DNA of 64,000 nt from RDYZ01 sp964518905 (lineage in GTDB: Bacteria > Cyanobacteriota > Cyanobacteriia > Cyanobacteriales > Geitlerinemataceae). How positions within the stretch are numbered: position 1 is the stretch's first letter; each line of letters starts with the position of its first letter. The notes beneath the pieces are model-generated. The model was given only the letters and a program-made list of their open reading frames with translations, ran no database searches and was not told where the DNA came from. This document shows, in pieces, positions 44,430 to 54,298 of the stretch. The stretch is taken from positions 1 to 64,000 of the forward strand of contig CAZFJL010000001.1 in assembly GCA_964518905.1 (NCBI GenBank). The letters run 5' to 3'. The position numbers were made by a program, and so were the translations under genes.

Positions 44430-47400
44430 TTACCAAGGACTCCCAATCATCGTGAATGCCGCCCAATAATAGGGACTTGAGAAATCACTGGTTCCCAAGT
44501 TGAGATTTGCGGGGACGTCGATCGATCCTCGTGTGGTCACAAGCTGCCCGTCTTGTACGGTGACTTCACCGCGCAACATTGCGAGTTGAGCTTCTCGGAG
44601 CGCAAAGGCTCGGGTTGGCGCGGTTTGAATCGCGTCATAAAATTGGCTCATCAAGCTCAACGTTCCCGCGTCGCTGACGTACCAAAGGCTCGCGACCACG
44701 GATTTCACCCCGGATTTAACGGCCATTCCCGCAAATCCCAGCTCGGCGTCATCGTTGCCGATCGCGGTACGACACGCACTCAGCACCATCATTTCCACCG
44801 CCGGGTCATTGAGGCTCAATTCGCGGATGCGATCGAGGCCGAGCTTACGATCCCAAAGCTGAATATATGAGTTGGACAAGTCCCCGGCGCTGAATTCGGC
44901 GTGGGTCGCAAGGTGCAAAATGGGGGCAGGGTAGTTGTCTCGCTGCTCGATCACGTTGTTTAACGTGAATTCATCATTCAGGAAGCTACGCCCATCGCCG
45001 AGGTTGGCGATAAAGTCTACTTCAAATGGCACAGCAGGAAGGGCGCTCAGATCGGTGAATTCGGAGGAACCCATCGCCAAAACGGGGGCGTCGCTCAGGT
45101 TGTTTGGTGTGAAATCAACGAGACTGAGACTGGGAATTAAACCGATGGCGAAATCTTCGATCAGGTAACGTTCACCGTCGTAGAGCGCGGCGATCGGCAG
45201 ACCGCGAAAGCCGTGATCGAGCGAGAAGACGAGGGTATCAATACCGAGGCGCACCAGGTCGTCACGAATCGGGGCAATCAGCCAATCGTAAAGCTGACGG
45301 GCTGGAACCTGATGGACATTACTGCGGCGTAGACGCGCATTGAGTAAGGAATTCTGAAACTCGCTGGTGGTCGCGGCTAGGGTTGCACGATCGACATCGA
45401 CAGAGTGATAGATGGGCTTGCCGTCTGGCGGGACAATGATGATTGAGAGACGATTAGTTTCGGCGAACATGTAGACCATCGCCGGGATTGTTCCCGTCGC
45501 GGTTTGAGCGGCGAGGAGCTCGTCTTGGGCGAGTTGGATCGCTTCGATGCTGATGTTGTCTTCAGCGATCGCGGTACTGGTTGCAGCCGTATCACCCAGT
45601 TTGAGATATTTGACGAATTCGCCGCTCATCTCTGCATCCAGCAGTGCCAGCGCTTCGTAAAGTTCGCCGGATTCTAGGAGCTGATTGATTTGCGATCGGC
45701 GTAGCGGTGCGGTGCGATCGCTAGCTTGAATTGAGCTGGGCGGAAGCGTATCGTCGGGAATGGATCGGGCGAGATCGGTCGCGATTTGTTGATCCTCGCT
45801 CTCTGTTCTGGAGTTTGTCTCCGACGGCTCTGTTTCTACCGGGTCCACTGGAACGACTGGATCTACGGGTGTGACCGGAACGACCGGGTCTACTGGAACG
45901 ATCGGATCTACGGGTATGACTGGAACGACTGGATCTACTGGATCTACTGGGTCTACTGGGTCTACTGGATCTACCGGATCTACCGGGTCTACTGGATCTA
46001 CTGGCAGCGTGACTTGGTTAATCCGAATTGTGTCCAGCAACAGCGGTTCCGTCACGATCGTCCCAATCGTCAGAGTATCGCCTCCCGTCGTCAGCACGCC
46101 CGCCGATCCGTTGTTATCGCTTAAGCTACCGATCGTGAACGGGATACCGGCTGTGATCCCACCATTATCAATTTGAATCGCGCCGGAACCCGCACCACCG
46201 GCAGTGCTGATACTGGCAACCTGGCCGTTGCGATCGGTAAAGATACCGAACAGTTGAAGCGTCAATGAATTGATCGAAACACTTCCCCCCGCGCCACTAT
46301 CGCCCCCTTGAACGTTGATCGATCCCACGGTGACATCGGTTTGGTTGCTTAAACTCACGCGGCCGCCACTGCCTAAACTAGCTCGCGCGGAAAGCTGCTG
46401 CGCTTCGATCGGCCCGAGGCTGGTTAGTGCGATCGTCCCGCCGTTGCTAATGCCGTCCGCCACCAGATCGCCGAGTAGCTCAACACCAAATCCGACATTG
46501 ATCGCGATCGAACCACCGGCTCCACTGGTGGTGGCACTGGCATTGATCGTATTACCGGTGTAGCCCCCCACCGACGAGGCGATCGCGACTTGGCCACCGC
46601 CCGCCGTCCCCGCCGCCTGAATGGTTTCCACCGCAATATTCTCGGGAACACTCAGGTCAACCGATCCGCCGACTCCGTTCAGGCCACGCACATCGATAGT
46701 AATACCACTGGTGTTGCTGGCATCCGGCTCTAGGCTACCCGTCCCCAAGTTGATCGCCACCTGACCGCCCGTCGATCCCGATGCCCGCAGCTCACCAATC
46801 CGAATCGGTTCCGCAGCATCGGTAAAGCCAATCTCCAAATTGATCACACCGCCCGTCCCGTTCGCGGAGGTCGCATCCAGCAACGCGCTACCGAGATCGA
46901 GACCGCGACTGCTTTGGATACCGATCGTGCCGCCCTGCTGGTCGCCACTGACCCGAATTAGCGGGTTACGGCTGCTAGGGGGTGAGGTCACATTGACCCC
47001 GTCCGCCGCGATCGCCACCGTTCCGCCCGTGCCTTGGCTACTCGTCGCATTGAGTATGGGCAAGGTGGTCGCTGAGGTGGTCGCAGAGGTGTCGAAGGTG
47101 ATCTGATCGGCTGTCAGGGTGATGTTTCCGCCAGCGGTGAGACCTTGGGTCACGATCGACGGAACCGTCAAACTTGCACCAAAATCAAGCGTGACATTAC
47201 CACCGGTTCCACCCGTACCCGCGATCGCTTGAGTCGTGATCGCCGTGCCAGTGGTGTTGAAGCTTAATCGGCCATTGGTGGACGTCAGCGTCACGTTACC
47301 GCCCTGAAGTTGTCCGCTCGTGTCGATCGCGCCGAGATCGCTAATATCTCCACTGGCCGTAAGATTGACATTTCCGCCCGCACTATTACTCGCGCTCGTA

Positions 47401-49169
47401 TCGCTCGTATTGATGGCTTCCGGCAGGACTAGCCCCGCCGCTTGGCTGACCACCTCCACATCGCCACCACTCGTGGTAATGCGACCCAGGGTAATATCAT
47501 TCACCGCCGAAATCAGGACGGGGCCGCCTGCGGTCGTGATCGAGCCGACGGAAATTCCGTCCGTAATAATCGCGCGAGCGGGCGAAAAGCCAAACCGAAA
47601 TAGGCTAACGTCATCAGCCACTCCCGTCAGGCTTGTTTCCGCCCGTAAAATCAGGGTCGCTTCGGACGATAGTAGGGCAGCATCGGGATCTGGATCATTG
47701 ATTAAGTTGATGTCGGGGCGCAAAATCTCGATACTGCTACCGACGATGCCACCACCAGTTTCGAGCTTGAGCGAAGCGCCGGAATACGTGTCAAAAAAGA
47801 CATCGCCCGAGGCTCGCAAAATCGGATCAAACAGGCTGATAAACGTTCCCGGCATTCCGGCAGTATCGAGAAAGGCGATCGAGCCATCGCTGACAAACCG
47901 AGCATCGCCGGAAATAGCGCCGTTGCTGACCAGGAATAAATTGCCGCCAATCTGAAACGCCGGTTCAACGAAATTCAGCGTAAAAATATCGACACCGCGA
48001 TCGCCTTGGATCAGCGTACTATTGCCGCTGCTGAGACGAAACGGCGTGGTGGCACGATCGCGAATGGTGGTGGTGTCATTGGCGACGAGAGCGGCGGTGG
48101 TTTCGGTGTTAATGGTGGTCGTGGTGGCGATTAGATTACGATCGGCGTTGAGCTGCACCTCGTCCGCCGCGATCGTGCTAGCAGCGATCGCAATATCCCC
48201 GGCTTCCACCGGTAAGGTTTCCGCGTCACTCGCACCCACCAGCGACACCGTACCATCGGCAGCAACGGTTAACTGGCTCGCCGTGGTGGTGGTTCCGACG
48301 AGTAAATCACTGAGCGATCGCGGTGTGATCGCTGTATCCGCCCGCGTCAAGGCTTCGATCGCCAGCGGGTCAAATTCCAGCCCGAGAATTTGGCCGGGAA
48401 CATCCAGCCGCAGCCAGCGCGAACCGGGAACGGTCACAATCTGCACGGCATCATTGGCGGTTAAGCTGCCGGTACTCGCCACCGTGCCACCGACCAGCCC
48501 GACGCTGCCGCCGGGGGTCTCCAGCGCGGCGAAGTTGGCGATCGCCGCCGGGGCGATCGCGCTAAATCCAAAACCCGTCGGCGTACCGATCAGCGTCCCA
48601 TAGTCATTACTCGCAAAGAGATTCAGCTCGCGATCGCCAAAGGCCACGCGATCGGCGGTCATCGCCCAAAACGATCCGGGTACATCCAGTTGAGCCTGTT
48701 CGCCAAAAATCAGACCCGCCGGATTCAGCAAATACAAATCCGCCTGCGAACCCGTCACGCGCAATAACCCATCAATCAGCGATGGATTGCCGCCGCTAAT
48801 CGTCGCAAGGATCTGCTCGATCGATGATGCGGTCGCAAAATTTGCCACATCCCCCAGGTTTAAGCCAAATGTCTGGAAATCATGAAAAAGATTTACGCCG
48901 TCACTCGACACCGATCCACCGGTGATTTCAAAGGTTGTTCCCGTTTCTGGATTAGGTCTAACTTGGGTCTGATCGGAACTCGGGATCACCTGAGCGATCG
49001 CCGTCGGCGCGATCGCGCCCAGCCCACCAAACACCACTCCACTGATTCCCACTATCTCCACCACCGTCACCCGCGATCGGTCAATCCTGATCGTCCCCCA
49101 CAGGATCGAGCCAAACTGCGATGCTAGAGACGACAAGGGTGAATTAAACAGCGCAGAAACGAGATTCAT
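44430..49169 (-). CDS. Two-partner-secretion (FHA-type) protein with C-terminal CHAT peptidase domain
   Basis: The 1579-residue protein has an N-terminal region with a hydrophobic export signal (about 45-62) and a filamentous-haemagglutinin TPS domain (about 75-260) bearing NLFHDFQTFGLNLGDVANF, GGNPSLIDGLL and LLNPAGLIFGEQA. A long beta-helix-type region of Gly/Ser/Thr-rich repeats (about 300-1050) follows, then a PVDP linker (about 1054-1110), a helical region, and a C-terminal CHAT domain (about 1230-1575) with His near 1421 in HLATHAEF and Cys near 1466 in VLSACRTA. The TPS head implies export by a TpsB (FhaC-like) pore, which is absent here. A secreted caspase-fold peptidase or adhesin is the inferred role. 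Confidence 0.9.
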   Translation of the reverse strand: MNLVSALFNSPLSSLASQFGSILWGTIRIDRSRVTVVEIVGISGVVFGGLGAIAPTAIAQVIPSSDQTQVRPNPETGTTFEITGGSVSSDGVNLFHDFQTFGLNLGDVANFATASSIEQILATISGGNPSLIDGLLRVTGSQADLYLLNPAGLIFGEQAQLDVPGSFWAMTADRVAFGDRELNLFASNDYGTLIGTPTGFGFSAIAPAAIANFAALETPGGSVGLVGGTVASTGSLTANDAVQIVTVPGSRWLRLDVPGQILGLEFDPLAIEALTRADTAITPRSLSDLLVGTTTTASQLTVAADGTVSLVGASDAETLPVEAGDIAIAASTIAADEVQLNADRNLIATTTTINTETTAALVANDTTTIRDRATTPFRLSSGNSTLIQGDRGVDIFTLNFVEPAFQIGGNLFLVSNGAISGDARFVSDGSIAFLDTAGMPGTFISLFDPILRASGDVFFDTYSGASLKLETGGGIVGSSIEILRPDINLINDPDPDAALLSSEATLILRAETSLTGVADDVSLFRFGFSPARAIITDGISVGSITTAGGPVLISAVNDITLGRITTSGGDVEVVSQAAGLVLPEAINTSDTSASNSAGGNVNLTASGDISDLGAIDTSGQLQGGNVTLTSTNGRLSFNTTGTAITTQAIAGTGGTGGNVTLDFGASLTVPSIVTQGLTAGGNITLTADQITFDTSATTSATTLPILNATSSQGTGGTVAIAADGVNVTSPPSSRNPLIRVSGDQQGGTIGIQSSRGLDLGSALLDATSANGTGGVINLEIGFTDAAEPIRIGELRASGSTGGQVAINLGTGSLEPDASNTSGITIDVRGLNGVGGSVDLSVPENIAVETIQAAGTAGGGQVAIASSVGGYTGNTINASATTSGAGGSIAINVGFGVELLGDLVADGISNGGTIALTSLGPIEAQQLSARASLGSGGRVSLSNQTDVTVGSINVQGGDSGAGGSVSINSLTLQLFGIFTDRNGQVASISTAGGAGSGAIQIDNGGITAGIPFTIGSLSDNNGSAGVLTTGGDTLTIGTIVTEPLLLDTIRINQVTLPVDPVDPVDPVDPVDPVDPVDPVDPVVPVIPVDPIVPVDPVVPVTPVDPVVPVDPVETEPSETNSRTESEDQQIATDLARSIPDDTLPPSSIQASDRTAPLRRSQINQLLESGELYEALALLDAEMSGEFVKYLKLGDTAATSTAIAEDNISIEAIQLAQDELLAAQTATGTIPAMVYMFAETNRLSIIIVPPDGKPIYHSVDVDRATLAATTSEFQNSLLNARLRRSNVHQVPARQLYDWLIAPIRDDLVRLGIDTLVFSLDHGFRGLPIAALYDGERYLIEDFAIGLIPSLSLVDFTPNNLSDAPVLAMGSSEFTDLSALPAVPFEVDFIANLGDGRSFLNDEFTLNNVIEQRDNYPAPILHLATHAEFSAGDLSNSYIQLWDRKLGLDRIRELSLNDPAVEMMVLSACRTAIGNDDAELGFAGMAVKSGVKSVVASLWYVSDAGTLSLMSQFYDAIQTAPTRAFALREAQLAMLRGEVTVQDGQLVTTRGSIDVPANLNLGTSDFSSPYYWAAFTMIGSPW
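45836..46011. repeat. 9-bp tandem repeats coding for the PVDP linker
   Basis: Units of the type TCTACTGGA/TCTACTGGG repeat many times within the CHAT gene and translate on the minus strand to (VDP)n and PVDPVVPV. It links the passenger to the CHAT domain. Simple tandem DNA like this can change copy number by slippage. Confidence 0.8.
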
Positions 49170-49478
49170 AATGAGTACTGTCGTATTTCGAGCGGTATTT
49201 TGAGATTACATCCTGAAATTGAAGCATAACTCCTTTTAATATTGCGCTTTAATACTTCAGTTGTCAGTATATTCACGGGAAAAGTCTATATTTCGGTACG
49301 TTTGAACGCCCGTTGTTATTCTTTAATCACAAACTATGGAGTTACTCTAATTCACTGGCTAGGATGGAGGTGAACTGTGTTTGCAGTTCCAAGATTTTTT
49401 GTAGTTCCAGGACTCAAAGCTTCGGACTCGACCACTCACGCACCACTCTCCAGTACCTTCCTTTTCAGGATAAGCGCT
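49170..49478. other. Divergent gap upstream of the TPS-CHAT gene
   Basis: About 310 bp, AT-rich near 49200-49280, with no supported gene. It should hold the promoter of the TPS-CHAT gene on the minus strand and of the small secreted protein on the plus strand. No operator was recognised. Confidence 0.35.
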
Positions 49479-49814
49479 ATGTCCCAACTTCAACGGCTTG
49501 CACTACTGATGACGATCGCGGTTACGAGCATCCTCGCCGCAAATCGCAGCGCCTTCGCCCAAAGCTCTGCCGGAAACTATTACGACGCGGGCTACACCAG
49601 CATGAGCGCCGACGATCTTTATCTCGATGAGTTGAACTACCGCGCCGAACCCACGTCCACCGTCGAACCATTACCGTTTTTGTTCAGTATGCAATCGCGT
49701 CGCCAACGTCCCAACGAAATCGAGATCGAATCACTGACGATCGAACTTAACGATCCCGGTTTGCCGATCGATCAACAGCGCAGCGGTTTTAGTGTTAGCT
49801 CACCGATCGAATAG
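49479..49814 (+). CDS. Small exported protein of unknown function
   Basis: From the ATG at 49479 the 111-residue protein has a Sec signal peptide (about 1-27; MSQLQRLALLMTIAVTSILA then AFAQ, a good signal-peptidase site). The mature part is acidic with NYYDAGYTSMSADDLYLDELNYR and a C-terminal IEIESLTIELNDPGLP. No family was recognised. In-frame codons upstream to 49377 are ignored because the signal peptide starts here. It may be periplasmic or surface exposed. Confidence 0.65.
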   Translation: MSQLQRLALLMTIAVTSILAANRSAFAQSSAGNYYDAGYTSMSADDLYLDELNYRAEPTSTVEPLPFLFSMQSRRQRPNEIEIESLTIELNDPGLPIDQQRSGFSVSSPIE

Positions 49815-49870
49815 ACCTATTTCATTCATCCAGGTTGCGCCTTGCGGATAACCAAATTATGCACACGAAA

Positions 49871-49903
49871 AAGCGCGTTTTGCTCGTCGAGCAAAACGCG
49901 CTT
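49871..49903 (+). terminator. Perfect 15-bp hairpin after the small exported protein gene
   Basis: AAGCGCGTTTTGCTC (49871-49885) pairs exactly with GAGCAAAACGCGCTT (49889-49903) with a 3-base loop. It lies 57 bp after one gene's stop and 51 bp before the opposing gene's stop, so it probably terminates both. There is no long T run on the plus strand, so strand polarity is uncertain. Confidence 0.7.
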
Positions 49904-49953
49904 GTCAATTACGCAGAGCTAACCTCAAGTTCGAGGAATCAGAGAAGCGAACT

Positions 49954-52929
49954 TTAAAACTCAGTTTTTGCTGCGTCATCACATCGCAGCGGAGTTTGCA
50001 GTTCCGTACCATTCTCGATCGCGTAACGCACTTTGTCGAGAGCTATGTGCCAATTCCCTAAGTGGTTTTGGCGGAATAGTCGGACGGTGGGATACCAGGG
50101 TGTATCGCAACGATCGCGGAGCCAGCGCCAATCGGGCGCGGCAGACAGCAAGACCCAGGCGGGTTTCGCCAGTGCGCCCGCGAGATGGATCACAGAGGTA
50201 TCGACGGCGATCGTCAGGTCAAGCTGAGTCAGCAAGTGGGCGGTGTCGCCAAAGTCGCGGATGAATGATCCGAGGTCAACCAAGCGTCCCGTGGCGCAAA
50301 GCTGATCGAATTGCGCCCGATCGCGATCGCGGACGTCTGTTTGCAGACTATAAAACTGAACGGGGCGATCGTCGTGGGTGGAAGCGATTTCAAACAATGC
50401 GGCAAATTCTTGCAGGGGAATTGATCGGCGGAAATCTTGGGCATGAGTCGGACTCCCCGACCAAATAACGCCGATTTTGTATGGTTTAGCTTGGGACAGT
50501 TTGGCTTGGGACGGTTTCGTCTCGTCAGGGTTTAGGCCGATCGGCGGGTCAGTTTCCGAGCGATTCTTCGATCCCGATTCGCGCGATAGGTCTGAGGGGC
50601 GATCGAGCAAGTCCGCCACCGTTTGCCGGGTTGATTCGTCGCGCCATCCCGGCGATCGCAGGTACGGCACACCGGCGGGAACGGTGTCGATCGTCGTGCG
50701 GCACAGATGCGGCAAACTCATCAAAAAGGCTTGATGGTCGTGTTGCGAATCCCCGGCGGGAAGCGGTTCGCCCACGTTAACGATCGCGTCCACGCCCTCC
50801 AATGTCTGCAACAAACGAGTTAACGGCAAGCGCGATTCCAGCACGATACGTAAACCCTGCGTTCCCTGTTGCTTGAGCCACGGTACATAGCGCACGGCCT
50901 GAATCGCATCACCGTAACCTTGGGACATGCGTAAAATTAGTGTGCAATGTGGGCGAGCGACCCCGTCCCATTGAGGTGGATGATTTCGTTGAATATGCGG
51001 CGGCCAGGGTTTGCGATCGAGCCGCGCTTCGTAGTCAGCGAACCCGTCGCGCCACTGTCCGGCTTGCAACAGGGCGAGCGATCGCTCCCAGCGCACGTCA
51101 AACTCGGATCGACTTCCGACAGGGGCGATCGCCTCGGCTTGGGCGTAACAGTTGAGCGCGGCTTGGGTCTGGCCGAGATCGCGGTAGGTATTGCCGAGGT
51201 TGAGCTGACTGCTCAGGGATTGGGGATCGAGGGTAATGGATCGCTGGAACCAATGAACCGCCAGGGGTAGATCATGGCACTGATAGGCGATCGATCCGCG
51301 TAAAATCGCGAGCTGTTGTGCGGTTTGGTGGGGGAGGGGCAGGCGGAGGAGGCGATCGCAGAGTTGGGTTGCGGTGTCAAAGTCTTGGTTTTGAAACGCG
51401 GCGATCGTGGCTTGTAATTCCGTTTGAATGTCTTGTTGCCCGTGGGCTTGAGCTTGAACCGCTTGAATATTCTGAAATTCTAGAACCTTGGGATTCGCTT
51501 GAATTTCTTGAACTTCTTGAATTTCTTGAAAAAGGTTGCCCATAGACGATATCGGCCTTGGCTGAAACTGCGGAACAGACGTTTGATCGAATGGATCGAA
51601 CCAAGAAGTCGCTGGCTCGATCGGCGGCAAAGTTACAGGATCAGCCGCTGCATCATCCATCCCAGCAAAATCCGGCTCATTGTCGCGGATCAGTTTCGCC
51701 AATGCCTGCCGCAATGCCACCACCACCGATCGCCAATCTCCTGCCAGTTGTTGACGAAACAGTCGCGCCTGCGGATACCAGGGCGAATCCTCGCGATCGG
51801 TCAACCACCGCCAATCTGCCACCGCCGCCAGCAGCACCCACACCGGTTTACCCAACGCCCCCGCCAGATGTACCACCGCCGTATCCACACTAATCACTAG
51901 ATCCAGTTCGGTGATAAAAGCCGCCGTGTCGCTAAAGTCGAGCAAAAACGGATCGAGGTCGATCACGCCCAACGACAGTAGGCGCTGGCGATCGCGCGGT
52001 GATGGGTCTTTTTGCAGGCTAAAAAACGTGACGTTGGGCAGGTTCAGCAGCGGCAGCAACACATCCAGACCACACGATCGCTCGTCATCGCGATCGCGCG
52101 TCGCACTCCCCGACCAGACAATCCCCACCCGCAGCGCACTGCCCAGCCCGCACGATATCAACAGATCTCGCCCCGCCGCCGAGAGCGCCCCCGGCTTGAG
52201 GTACGGCACGGCCTGGGGGATGGTGTCGATCGTCGTGCGGAAGACACCGGGCAGGCTCATGAGCAAGGTAAATGCGTTGAGCGGTGGTGGTGTTTGGCCG
52301 GGGAGCAGGAGGCGATCGGCGTCAAATTGGGGCAGGGTTGCCAGCAGTTTTGCCAGGGGCGGACGACAGCCGAGGGTGACGTGAATGCCGCGATCGATCA
52401 GGAGCGGTACGTAACGCGAAAACTGGATCGCATCGCCGAATCCTTGTTCGGCCATCACGAGTAACTTAAACGGTTCTGAACGGGTGTGACGATCCGGATT
52501 TATGCCTGAATTTATGCCTGAATTTGTGCCTGTATTCAAACCCGCGATCGCCTCTAGATTGCCGTCCCACAGCGGGATTCGCGGCTGAAGGCGTCGCATG
52601 TCTTGGATGAAACCCCGCCGGGTCGGGCGATCGTCATAGTTCGTCCAGCCCGGTTCAAATTCGCCGATCGATAATTGCGTCATCCCGAGATGACAGCGGG
52701 CGATGTGCTGGTGCGGGTCTCGCTGGACGATCGCGGCCAAAATATCGATGGCAAGCGAAAACCGACCCGCATGGAGGGCGCGATCACCCGCTTGGCGGGC
52801 TAACTGTAGCGCATCGAGGCTCAGGGTTTGATCGTAAAGCGCGATCGCCTCCAGACCAACGTGCTTAAGCTCGCCGCGTTGTAGGGCTTGATTTAGGGAA
52901 CGTAGGGCAATCGACAGGTCTGACAGCAT
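49954..52929 (-). CDS. Tandemly duplicated TPR and glycosyltransferase-like protein
   Basis: The 991-residue protein contains two copies of a GT-B-like domain of the heptosyltransferase (GT9)-like class joined by TPRs. Copy 1 (about 150-415) and copy 2 (about 640-975) repeat the same motifs: LVMAEQGFGDAIQFSRYVP and LRMSQGYGDAIQAVRYVP; VGIVWSGS and IGVIWSGSPTHAQD; LVISVDTAVVHLAGALGKPVWVLL and LTIAVDTSVIHLAGALAKPAWVLL; and a WRWLxDRxDxPWYP ending in both. TPR-like helices precede each (about 45-100 and 510-640). The acceptor sugar is unknown. A short GINSGINP-type repeat at about 134-145 reflects DNA repeats at 52499-52540. Confidence 0.88.
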   Translation of the reverse strand: MLSDLSIALRSLNQALQRGELKHVGLEAIALYDQTLSLDALQLARQAGDRALHAGRFSLAIDILAAIVQRDPHQHIARCHLGMTQLSIGEFEPGWTNYDDRPTRRGFIQDMRRLQPRIPLWDGNLEAIAGLNTGTNSGINSGINPDRHTRSEPFKLLVMAEQGFGDAIQFSRYVPLLIDRGIHVTLGCRPPLAKLLATLPQFDADRLLLPGQTPPPLNAFTLLMSLPGVFRTTIDTIPQAVPYLKPGALSAAGRDLLISCGLGSALRVGIVWSGSATRDRDDERSCGLDVLLPLLNLPNVTFFSLQKDPSPRDRQRLLSLGVIDLDPFLLDFSDTAAFITELDLVISVDTAVVHLAGALGKPVWVLLAAVADWRWLTDREDSPWYPQARLFRQQLAGDWRSVVVALRQALAKLIRDNEPDFAGMDDAAADPVTLPPIEPATSWFDPFDQTSVPQFQPRPISSMGNLFQEIQEVQEIQANPKVLEFQNIQAVQAQAHGQQDIQTELQATIAAFQNQDFDTATQLCDRLLRLPLPHQTAQQLAILRGSIAYQCHDLPLAVHWFQRSITLDPQSLSSQLNLGNTYRDLGQTQAALNCYAQAEAIAPVGSRSEFDVRWERSLALLQAGQWRDGFADYEARLDRKPWPPHIQRNHPPQWDGVARPHCTLILRMSQGYGDAIQAVRYVPWLKQQGTQGLRIVLESRLPLTRLLQTLEGVDAIVNVGEPLPAGDSQHDHQAFLMSLPHLCRTTIDTVPAGVPYLRSPGWRDESTRQTVADLLDRPSDLSRESGSKNRSETDPPIGLNPDETKPSQAKLSQAKPYKIGVIWSGSPTHAQDFRRSIPLQEFAALFEIASTHDDRPVQFYSLQTDVRDRDRAQFDQLCATGRLVDLGSFIRDFGDTAHLLTQLDLTIAVDTSVIHLAGALAKPAWVLLSAAPDWRWLRDRCDTPWYPTVRLFRQNHLGNWHIALDKVRYAIENGTELQTPLRCDDAAKTEF

Positions 52930-53079
52930 TGAGACATGGTAAACGATGCCGGTTATTGGTCAGCATGTCCGGCTCAAATCGGCGCGATCGTGCGGCTAAT
53001 GCCTGATTTGCGGCTCTCCCAATCTAGAACCTAGCCCCCAAAACCCAGTCCCCAAAACTCAGTCCCCAAAACCCAAACC

Positions 53080-54171
53080 CTAAAACCCGATCGCCGGACG
53101 ATCGCACTGACCGCCCAGCGCGTTCACGATCACACAGGTGTTATAGGCCAACATGCCTGGATAGTCGGCTGCACCCGCGATCGCCGGATCGGGACTATCG
53201 ACCAATAGTGGCTCCTCGGCGACCGCAATCCCGGCCTCGTTCGCCACCGCCTCGATCAGCGTCGTACTCGATGTATTCTCCGCAAAAATTACCGGAACAC
53301 CGCTCGCCTTCACCATCTCAACGATCGCCGCTAATGCTGCCGGGGAGGGTTTTTCTGTGGGGCTTAACCCCGAAAGAGCGCTACTTTGCGTCAGACCATA
53401 GGCCGCCGAGAAATACCCGAAGGCATCGTGCGTGGTCACCAGTTGACGATCGCCGTCTGGAATCGTCGCGATCTGCTCGCCGATCCAGGCGTGAAGCGTG
53501 TCGAGCCGATCACGCAGGGCAGTGGCATTGGTGGTGTAATCGTCGGCGCGATCGGGGTCGAGCGTGATTAACTGATCGGTGATCACAGCCACCATCGCCT
53601 TGCCATTGCGGGCGTCATGCCACACGTGCGGATCGGGTACGAGCGCATCGTTATTAGCATCATCATTTTCTGCGTCTTCATGCGGCTTATCATGATCGTG
53701 ATCGCCTTCATCATGCGCCTCCTCATGGGCATGAGTGTGTCCCTGAAACATGAGCGGATCAGGAACCGCTTGTTCTGCCACGGCCACGATCGCCGGATTC
53801 GCCCCCTCAGTCCCCGAAGACTTTACCAGTTCCGCCAGACCGGGCATCAGGTCATAGCCATTATGAAAAATCAAATCCGCCGCCTCGATCGCCGCCCGGT
53901 CAGAAGGCTTGAGACGGTAAGCATGGGGGTCTTGTCCCGGAGACATCAGGCAGGTGAGATCGATCGCCTCGCCTACAATTTCCGTCGTGAGATCGCAGAG
54001 CAAAGCCGTCGTCGCGACCACTTGCTGACGTACGATCGTCCCTGACCCCGATCCTCCCGATCCCCCCGTCACCTCCGGTTGCGCCGCACATCCCCCCAAC
54101 AGCCCACCCATCAAACCACTCACCAATCCCAACCGTACAAAATACTCACGCATTACACGCATTATTATCAT
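53080..54171 (-). CDS. znuA: Zinc ABC transporter substrate-binding lipoprotein (ZnuA/SBP cluster A-I)
   Basis: The 363-residue periplasmic metal-binding lipoprotein has an N-terminal signal with lipobox LLGGC (Cys near 28), the metal-binding CLMSPGQDPHAYRLKPSD site, a His/Asp/Glu-rich loop (about 145-180, HTHAHEEAHDEGDHDHD) that typically sequesters zinc, and PDPHVWHDARN, THDAFGYF and FAENTSS ligand or fold motifs. The loop makes zinc more likely than manganese. The membrane (znuB) and ATPase (znuC) genes are absent here. A divergent transporter gene starts 158 bp away with a Zur/Fur-like palindrome between. Confidence 0.92.
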   Translation of the reverse strand: MIIMRVMREYFVRLGLVSGLMGGLLGGCAAQPEVTGGSGGSGSGTIVRQQVVATTALLCDLTTEIVGEAIDLTCLMSPGQDPHAYRLKPSDRAAIEAADLIFHNGYDLMPGLAELVKSSGTEGANPAIVAVAEQAVPDPLMFQGHTHAHEEAHDEGDHDHDKPHEDAENDDANNDALVPDPHVWHDARNGKAMVAVITDQLITLDPDRADDYTTNATALRDRLDTLHAWIGEQIATIPDGDRQLVTTHDAFGYFSAAYGLTQSSALSGLSPTEKPSPAALAAIVEMVKASGVPVIFAENTSSTTLIEAVANEAGIAVAEEPLLVDSPDPAIAGAADYPGMLAYNTCVIVNALGGQCDRPAIGF

Positions 54172-54298
54172 GAGTCTCTAATCTCTAATTTTTAAATCAT
54201 GTGACGTCGTGATTTAGGCTATGTTCGAGCCGATATTCGAGCCGATGGCGATCGCACGTCCCGACTTTCACATCGCGCTCAAGCTCACGACAAACAGT

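Noticed and set aside
45836..46011. A possible tandem-repeat satellite or origin
   Set aside because: The 9-bp units are in frame and encode the linker of a clear gene.
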